Below are positions 59,567 through 64,000 of a stretch of DNA of 64,000 bases, piece after piece. The translations under genes were made by a program, and so were the position numbers. Source of the DNA: JBDGYW01 sp964580055 (GTDB lineage Bacteria; Gemmatimonadota; Gemmatimonadetes; Gemmatimonadales; GWC2-71-9); contig CAZOJI010000019.1 in NCBI GenBank assembly GCA_964580055.1, positions 1-64,000 on the forward strand, given 5' to 3'. The notes under the pieces were generated by a model that was not told the DNA's origin, ran no database searches, and was given only the letters and a program-made list of their open reading frames with translations. Numbering within the stretch: the first letter of the stretch is position 1; each line of letters opens with the position of its first letter.

Positions 59567-60417
59567 CGGTATATCCGCTGGTATTCAATATCGGCCCACT
59601 GACCGTTACCGGGTTCGGAGTAATGATGATGCTCGGTTTCTTCACGGCCGGTTGGGTCATCCAACAACAACTGGCGGACAAGGGGCTGAGCAAAGCATAC
59701 GCCGAACACATAATTATCGCAGGCGTCGTTGGTGGAATCATCGGTGCCAAGCTCTGGTACGTGGCTCTCCACCCCAGTTCGGCATCGTTGTTCAGTCGCG
59801 GTGGTCTGGTGTGGTATGGCGGTTTCCTGGGTGGAGCGGCGGCGATCCTTCTGAACGGGTGGCGTCTCCACGTGCCAACGCGCTTCACCATGGAGATAGC
59901 GGCTCCCGCAGTGGCAGTGGGCCACGGCATTGGAAGGGTCGGGTGTTTCGTGGTTCAAGACGATTATGGCATTCCCACCTCTCTTCCCTGGGGACTCCGA
60001 TTCCCAGAAGGTGTTCCCCCGACAACAGCGGGGAATCTGAGAGCATGGGGCATAGAAATACCACCGGAGATCCCGGCGCATGAGGTGCTCGCGGTTCACC
60101 CCACCCAACTCTACGAGGTGGCGGCGATGCTTTTTGTGTTCTGGCTTTTGTGGCGACTGAGGAATCATGCCCATGCGATGGGCTGGTTATCCGCCGTCTA
60201 CTTGATTGGCGTAGGAATAGAACGGTTTCTCATCGAGTTCATTCGCGCCAAGGACGACCGGATGCTCGCCGGTTTTACGATAGCTCAACTCACCAGCGTC
60301 GTGATCCTGATAGTGGGAGTTATGCTGGCGATCGTTTGGTGGAAGGACGACGGCCTATCCATTCCAGAGGAAGCTACCGTACTCGCGCCGCAACCGGAGA
60401 ACCAGAGTTCGGGCTAG
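59563..60417 (+). CDS. lgt: prolipoprotein diacylglyceryl transferase
   Basis: A 284-residue membrane enzyme that attaches diacylglycerol to the lipobox cysteine of prolipoproteins, fitting the several lipoproteins coded in this window. Seven hydrophobic segments are visible. The Lgt signature around GHGIGRVGCFVVQDDYG includes the conserved Arg and Gly residues; HPTQLYE and the late ERFLIEFIR motifs are intact. Start at ATG 59563 by overlap with tsaD. It is the last gene of the long operon. Confidence 0.93.
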   Translation: MTVYPLVFNIGPLTVTGFGVMMMLGFFTAGWVIQQQLADKGLSKAYAEHIIIAGVVGGIIGAKLWYVALHPSSASLFSRGGLVWYGGFLGGAAAILLNGWRLHVPTRFTMEIAAPAVAVGHGIGRVGCFVVQDDYGIPTSLPWGLRFPEGVPPTTAGNLRAWGIEIPPEIPAHEVLAVHPTQLYEVAAMLFVFWLLWRLRNHAHAMGWLSAVYLIGVGIERFLIEFIRAKDDRMLAGFTIAQLTSVVILIVGVMLAIVWWKDDGLSIPEEATVLAPQPENQSSG

Positions 60418-60945
60418 TTCCGCCGGACCGCCTCGAGCATCTCCGAGGCCGGAAGAGGCTATGGCTCTGGCGATCCCGAAGTCCACCAAGATTGGCCCGT
60501 CACAAGACAATACGACGTTCTCGGGTTTCACATCACGATGCACTATCTCACGCTCATGTGCGTATTCGAGTGCCGAGAGAAGGTCGCAGGCAATGCGCAG
60601 CGTATCGCTCAGCGAAACGCGTCTCACCCGGTCCAGATGCTGGCGCAGGGTCGGTCCTTCCACAAAGGACATAACGTAGTAGACCAGCCAGTCCCTTTCG
60701 CCGTAGTCGATCAGTTTCGAGATATTGGGATGCTCCAGATGCGAGAGCAGAGATATCTCGCGGAGAAACCTGTCAGCAGTAACGCTGACCGCCAGCTCCG
60801 GATGCAGAACCTTGAGCGCAACGGGAGTGCCGTTCGTGTCTTTCGCGAAAAAGACACGCGCTGCGCCGCCGCGCGCTATCTGGCGATGGACGGCGTATTT
60901 GCCTTCCAGGGCATTTTGAACGACCGGTAAGAGGTCTCTTGGAAT
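60355..60945 (-). pseudogene. truncated Ser/Thr protein kinase
   Basis: The frame codes for a recognisable kinase N-lobe and part of the C-lobe: Gly loop RGGAARVFF, ATP-binding Lys 45 in VALK, catalytic loop HRDVKPEN (Asp 137) and DFG (154-156). Homology stops about ten residues after DFG, near 60450, and the frame then runs 100 bases antisense into lgt; activation segment, substrate-binding lobe and any sensor domain are absent. No ATG, GTG or TTG precedes the N-lobe. The only start with support is ATT at 60945, seven bases after AAGGAG. I read it as a decayed kinase cut by rearrangement beside lgt. Confidence 0.75.
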
Positions 60946-61060
60946 CCCACGGCTCCTTAACGGATTCGGTTAATAAGTGACGGGGCGGCCGGAATGGCGC
61001 AAGGGTAGGAGGGCGGTAGGACGGTAGGGCGATACCGAAAGTGGGGGCGCTGTTCAGCGA

Positions 61061-62932
61061 TCACTGCTGGGGGGTTGCTGACCACCTGAAGACACCCTCA
61101 GGGTCGGCCGCCCGCATTTGAAACGCCCACCCTCCATCCAGGTCCGCAACCTTCATTAGTACTCGGTTCCACCCGGGCGACAATGATGCGCGCGCCTCAT
61201 TTTCGTCGAGTTTTGATACGTGACGTCCCTGCCGCTGGGACAGCAGATCGCCGTTGACCCACAGTTGGTGTGCATCGTCCGCACCGAACAAAAGGGTCGC
61301 TTCGCGCGCGTCTGGAGAGAAAAGGAACGCTTGCGCGTATGCCGCCACCCGGTCATTGGGCGCGAAGAGAGGATTTAGACGCACCTGTCCATCCTCGCCG
61401 GCTCTCGTTCGCTGCCAGCGTAGTTCGCCCCACCACGCCGTTTCGTAGACGGAATCAAGGGAAGGGTCTATCTCAGGGCCGTAAACGCTGTCGAGTGCCA
61501 GGCTTGTTTCCGTGCCGAGCAGCCGTGGGTTGGGGAAAGGGCCCACTACGTTCCATTCCACGGCCCAATCACGCACCGGGTGCACGTGCACAGCCGCGGG
61601 GAGATAGGCTTGTGAATCCGCAGCAATGTCGATCCTCACCCAGTCTTCGCTGGTGACGGTTCCCAGGTTGACCGCATCCAGAACCGTGTTCGAGTCCGGA
61701 TTGCCGAGATCCACACGTTGCACCCTTCTGTCGGCAATCCGATAAGTCACCTGCCCTCTTCCGGGTCCGCCCGACGGGTACACCATTACCGCGTATCGAT
61801 CGGGCCTCGGTACCGGCACTCGAACGCCGATGCGCGTAGAATCCATGGTCGGTGCGATCAAGTCATCTGCGAGTACCGCTCCCGGCGGGATCTTGACGCC
61901 CAGGATGCGACGCTCGGTTGCTCTGGGCAGGGGCGGAAATGGGACGTGGGGTTCGGTTTGATACCAGTAAGCCGTCGTCGCGTAATCAGCCAACTCGGCG
62001 TTGTCGTGACCGTGCTCGAGGTGAATACGAAGCGAGTCCCGGAAATCGATGGGATCAGGTATGTGCCATCGGTACGCGGCGACTCGCCCGCGGTCCTCGT
62101 CCTTCACAATCAGTCCGTGGTAAGGTGCGGCAAAAATGCCGTGTTGAAAGTACCAGCCGCTGTTGAAGTAGTCCTCCGTACCGGTACCCTGTCCCCGGAA
62201 TTCGCCGTCGACCACGAAAACCTCATCTCCTTCGAGAAAGGAGAGATTATCCAAATAGCTTTCCGCGTTGAGCGTCAGGCCCACGAAACGTCCGCTACCC
62301 ACTGCTTCCAGCACCGCGTGCGGCTCTGGTTCCGCAGTTCGAATTTGGCGATTCCACCGGGCGTGAAACGTCGGCACGTTGCTCGAAAGTCTGTCCGTCT
62401 CCACCATGCCTATGTGGTAATAAAAAGCATCGATCACCATGCCCGTGCCGTTGACGGCGACAATGCGGGCGTGGCGACTGAAGGGCATCGGGAGATAACA
62501 GTAGAACCCACCACTCGATACGCCCATCGGCAATGCGGCGTAGTGGCGCTTCTCGAAGCCGTTGCCGAAGAAGTCGCCGAGGGGCACGGAAACCGAAGGT
62601 TCGGCCTCCCCGTCCCAGAACATCTTCAAGGCGATGCGGCGCAAATAATGAGGATCGCGACTGGAGACGGTGATCCAAATTCGCTGGACGATTCCAGGTC
62701 CGTCGACATCGAGCAGAACAGCCGTATCGCCTGCAACGATCTCCAATCGATCCGCATTCCCGCCCGCGGTGTCGTAAGAGGAAACCTGCAAGAACCGGCC
62801 TGACGAACCTTCATACAGATGATCGAGTGGTCCGTGCCGCGGAGTCTCGTCGCTGCAGGAAAGCGATCCCACAAGAAGCGTCAGGAGAATCGCGAGGCGG
62901 TTGCGGCCGCAGGAAAGGAGTCTGGCTGCCAT
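61061..62932 (-). CDS. DUF2961/GH172-family glycosidase, lipoprotein
   Basis: A 623-residue predicted lipoprotein (lipobox LSC, Cys 26). Residues 35-375 match the DUF2961 domain now classed as glycoside hydrolase family 172: GGNADRLEIV, DGPGIVQRIWITV, PLGDFFGNGF, the catalytic acidic region GTGTEDYFNSGWYF (about 249-262) and YRWHIPDPIDF. The C-terminal 150 residues (LLFGADDAHQLWVNG, GWNRVLMKV) resemble an accessory sugar-binding domain. Known members act on difructose dianhydride or arabinofuranosides. The start at ATG 62932 is preferred; TTG 62944 is possible and neither has a good ribosome site. Confidence 0.85.
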   Translation of the reverse strand: MAARLLSCGRNRLAILLTLLVGSLSCSDETPRHGPLDHLYEGSSGRFLQVSSYDTAGGNADRLEIVAGDTAVLLDVDGPGIVQRIWITVSSRDPHYLRRIALKMFWDGEAEPSVSVPLGDFFGNGFEKRHYAALPMGVSSGGFYCYLPMPFSRHARIVAVNGTGMVIDAFYYHIGMVETDRLSSNVPTFHARWNRQIRTAEPEPHAVLEAVGSGRFVGLTLNAESYLDNLSFLEGDEVFVVDGEFRGQGTGTEDYFNSGWYFQHGIFAAPYHGLIVKDEDRGRVAAYRWHIPDPIDFRDSLRIHLEHGHDNAELADYATTAYWYQTEPHVPFPPLPRATERRILGVKIPPGAVLADDLIAPTMDSTRIGVRVPVPRPDRYAVMVYPSGGPGRGQVTYRIADRRVQRVDLGNPDSNTVLDAVNLGTVTSEDWVRIDIAADSQAYLPAAVHVHPVRDWAVEWNVVGPFPNPRLLGTETSLALDSVYGPEIDPSLDSVYETAWWGELRWQRTRAGEDGQVRLNPLFAPNDRVAAYAQAFLFSPDAREATLLFGADDAHQLWVNGDLLSQRQGRHVSKLDENEARASLSPGWNRVLMKVADLDGGWAFQMRAADPEGVFRWSATPQQ

Positions 62933-63105
62933 GGTCAGATTCAAGGTAGCGCGGGAAACCGGTATGAGGAAACGGAGAGCTTGGTCGTGATGGTCCGAAA
63001 AGGCACAACCGACTTCGCTGAACGGTGATCCGGAAAGTCCATCCAGTTGCTACCCGACTCGTGCGAGCCATCTCGCTGACGTCGCTGCGCTCATCTGCGC
63101 GGCGC

Positions 63106-64000
63106 TCACCTCTCCAGCCGCAACACCCTCCCACTCATCACGTCGGTGAATTCCCCGTTATCCACTGCAAACTGCCCGTTCACCAGCACGTATACCATTC
63201 CCTCGGACAACTGGTGGGGATCGGTGTAGGTGGCTTTGTCAGTTACCCGATCCAGGTCGAACACGACCAGGTCCGCCACGGCGCCCGGCACCACAAGGCC
63301 TCGATCGGAAACGCCCATTACAGCAGCTGAGAGCGAAGTCATACTTCTTATGGCGGCGGGGAGGTCGATCACCCTGTCCTCGGTGACGTATTTGCGGATC
63401 TTCCTGGGAAAGGTGCCGTACCAACGCGGGTGCGGCACGCCCTGACCCAGTTTGGTGATGCTCCCGTCGGAGCAGGTCATGGTCCACGGTTGCTGCATGA
63501 AGGTTGCCACATCGTCTTCGTGCATGTTGAAGGAGACGAGCCCTGCCCCACCCGAGCGCAGCAGATCTATTGCCAGGTCTGCAGGGTGCAGCCCTCTCTC
63601 TTCGGCAACTTCCTGTAGAGTGCGCCCTTCGATTGAGGGATCCGCGTCGTGCCTTTGAAACTGAAGTCGAGCAGCACCGCCGCGCCTGCCCAGGTTCGAG
63701 ATTATCCCCGCGCGAATTCTGGACCGAGCTTCAGCCGAATCGAGGCGCGCCAGCAAGGCGCTGCGACCTCCGTCCTCGGCCCAGCGCGGCACCAGCGCCC
63801 CCGTGATACTGGTCCCAGACGCCTCATACGGGTATTGGTCGGCAAACACCTCGACTCCCTCTTCTCTAGCTCGCCGGATTCTCTGTACGACGGCGGTGGA
63901 GTAGCCCCAAACCCTGGGGCCGAGCGCTTTGATGTGAGTGACGATTCCGGGCAACTCCGCCTCACGCGCAATGCGAATCACCTCATCCACCGCTGCGACC
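63106..64000 (-). CDS. D-aminoacylase/N-acyl-D-amino-acid deacylase family amidohydrolase, 5' end outside the window
   Basis: The frame is open to the edge of the window, so only the C-terminal 297 residues of a roughly 530-residue enzyme are visible. The segment IVTHIKALGPRVWGY contains a metal-binding His, followed by DQYPYEASGTSI, MTCSDGS (catalytic Asp) and the C-terminal amidohydrolase strand region GVVPGAVADLVVFD-like LVVPGAVADLVVFDLD. Family members hydrolyse N-acyl-D-amino acids or related amides and are often found with peptide-uptake genes. The first metal motif (HxH) lies outside the window. Confidence 0.85.
   Translation of the reverse strand, partial: VAAVDEVIRIAREAELPGIVTHIKALGPRVWGYSTAVVQRIRRAREEGVEVFADQYPYEASGTSITGALVPRWAEDGGRSALLARLDSAEARSRIRAGIISNLGRRGGAARLQFQRHDADPSIEGRTLQEVAEERGLHPADLAIDLLRSGGAGLVSFNMHEDDVATFMQQPWTMTCSDGSITKLGQGVPHPRWYGTFPRKIRKYVTEDRVIDLPAAIRSMTSLSAAVMGVSDRGLVVPGAVADLVVFDLDRVTDKATYTDPHQLSEGMVYVLVNGQFAVDNGEFTDVMSGRVLRLER

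Noticed and set aside
61718..62803. 361-codon open frame antisense to the GH172-type gene
   Set aside because: Shadow frame; the minus-strand protein has lipobox and conserved family motifs.

Overview
The window is a 64 kb piece of a high-GC (by eye about 58-60%) bacterial chromosome, very probably a metagenome-assembled scaffold because it carries a 100-N scaffolding gap. It holds about 60 protein genes, nearly all housekeeping or ordinary accessory functions, with no IS element, prophage, CRISPR array, rRNA or tRNA that I can see. The protein set fits a diderm of the Gemmatimonadota type: several signal-peptide beta-barrel proteins, lipoproteins, a Tat-exported TldD-like protein, a PaoABC-type molybdenum oxidoreductase, a PorX-like response regulator and a Ser/Thr kinase fragment of the family abundant in that phylum. 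This taxonomic placement is inference from gene content and style.

Layout. 1-4.8 kb: a truncated outer-membrane protein, then a three-gene periplasmic aldehyde/xanthine-oxidase-family enzyme. 5-12 kb (minus strand): purine permease and LeuB/tartrate-dehydrogenase-like gene, an outer-membrane protein coupled to a TPR/CsgG-like lipoprotein, a coupled pair of small proteins (one an isolated histidine-kinase phosphoacceptor domain), and a site-2-type protease. 12-18 kb: rho-ruvX-mltG, then thiE with a secreted protein, a cation efflux gene coupled to a methyltransferase-fold gene, and a lysine-rich histone H1-like protein split by the assembly gap. 18.8-25.2 kb: a tldE/tldD pair, then an SDR gene, tdh and kbl (threonine to glycine plus acetyl-CoA). 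25.5-31.5 kb: an outer-membrane protein, DNA glycosylase, a large NYN-LOTUS protein with an H1-like tail, an acyl-CoA synthetase and an HNH endonuclease. 31.7-35.6 kb: a minor-pilin operon. 35.6-36.5 kb: a gene-free stretch holding a promoter, nested stems and a terminator that I read as an undescribed structured RNA. 36.5-45.5 kb: PBP1A, tyrS, HIT protein, an aminotransferase remnant, an MsbA-like exporter, a PorX-like regulator and a DnaB-like ATPase pair.

45.6-60.4 kb is a same-strand run of 20 genes (yebC to lgt) in which almost every junction overlaps by 1-17 bases: Holliday-junction processing (ruvC, ruvA, a 54-residue zinc-ribbon gene, ruvB), queuosine synthesis (queA, tgt), secretion (yajC), N-terminal formyl handling (def, fmt), thiazole synthesis (thiE/tenI-like, thiS, thiG), rRNA and tRNA modification (rsmB, tsaD), carbon metabolism (rpe), thioredoxin and envelope genes (tlpA, ybbR, PASTA, lgt). 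It ends against a decayed Ser/Thr kinase. The last 3 kb hold a GH172-type glycosidase lipoprotein and the C-terminal part of a D-aminoacylase-type amidohydrolase running off the window.

The points most worth a second look are the candidate RNA at about 36061-36532, the gap that appears to be an assembly artefact, the zinc-ribbon gene inside the ruv operon, the NYN-LOTUS-H1 protein, the TldD homologue lacking a zinc ligand, and the small coupled phosphoacceptor pair.
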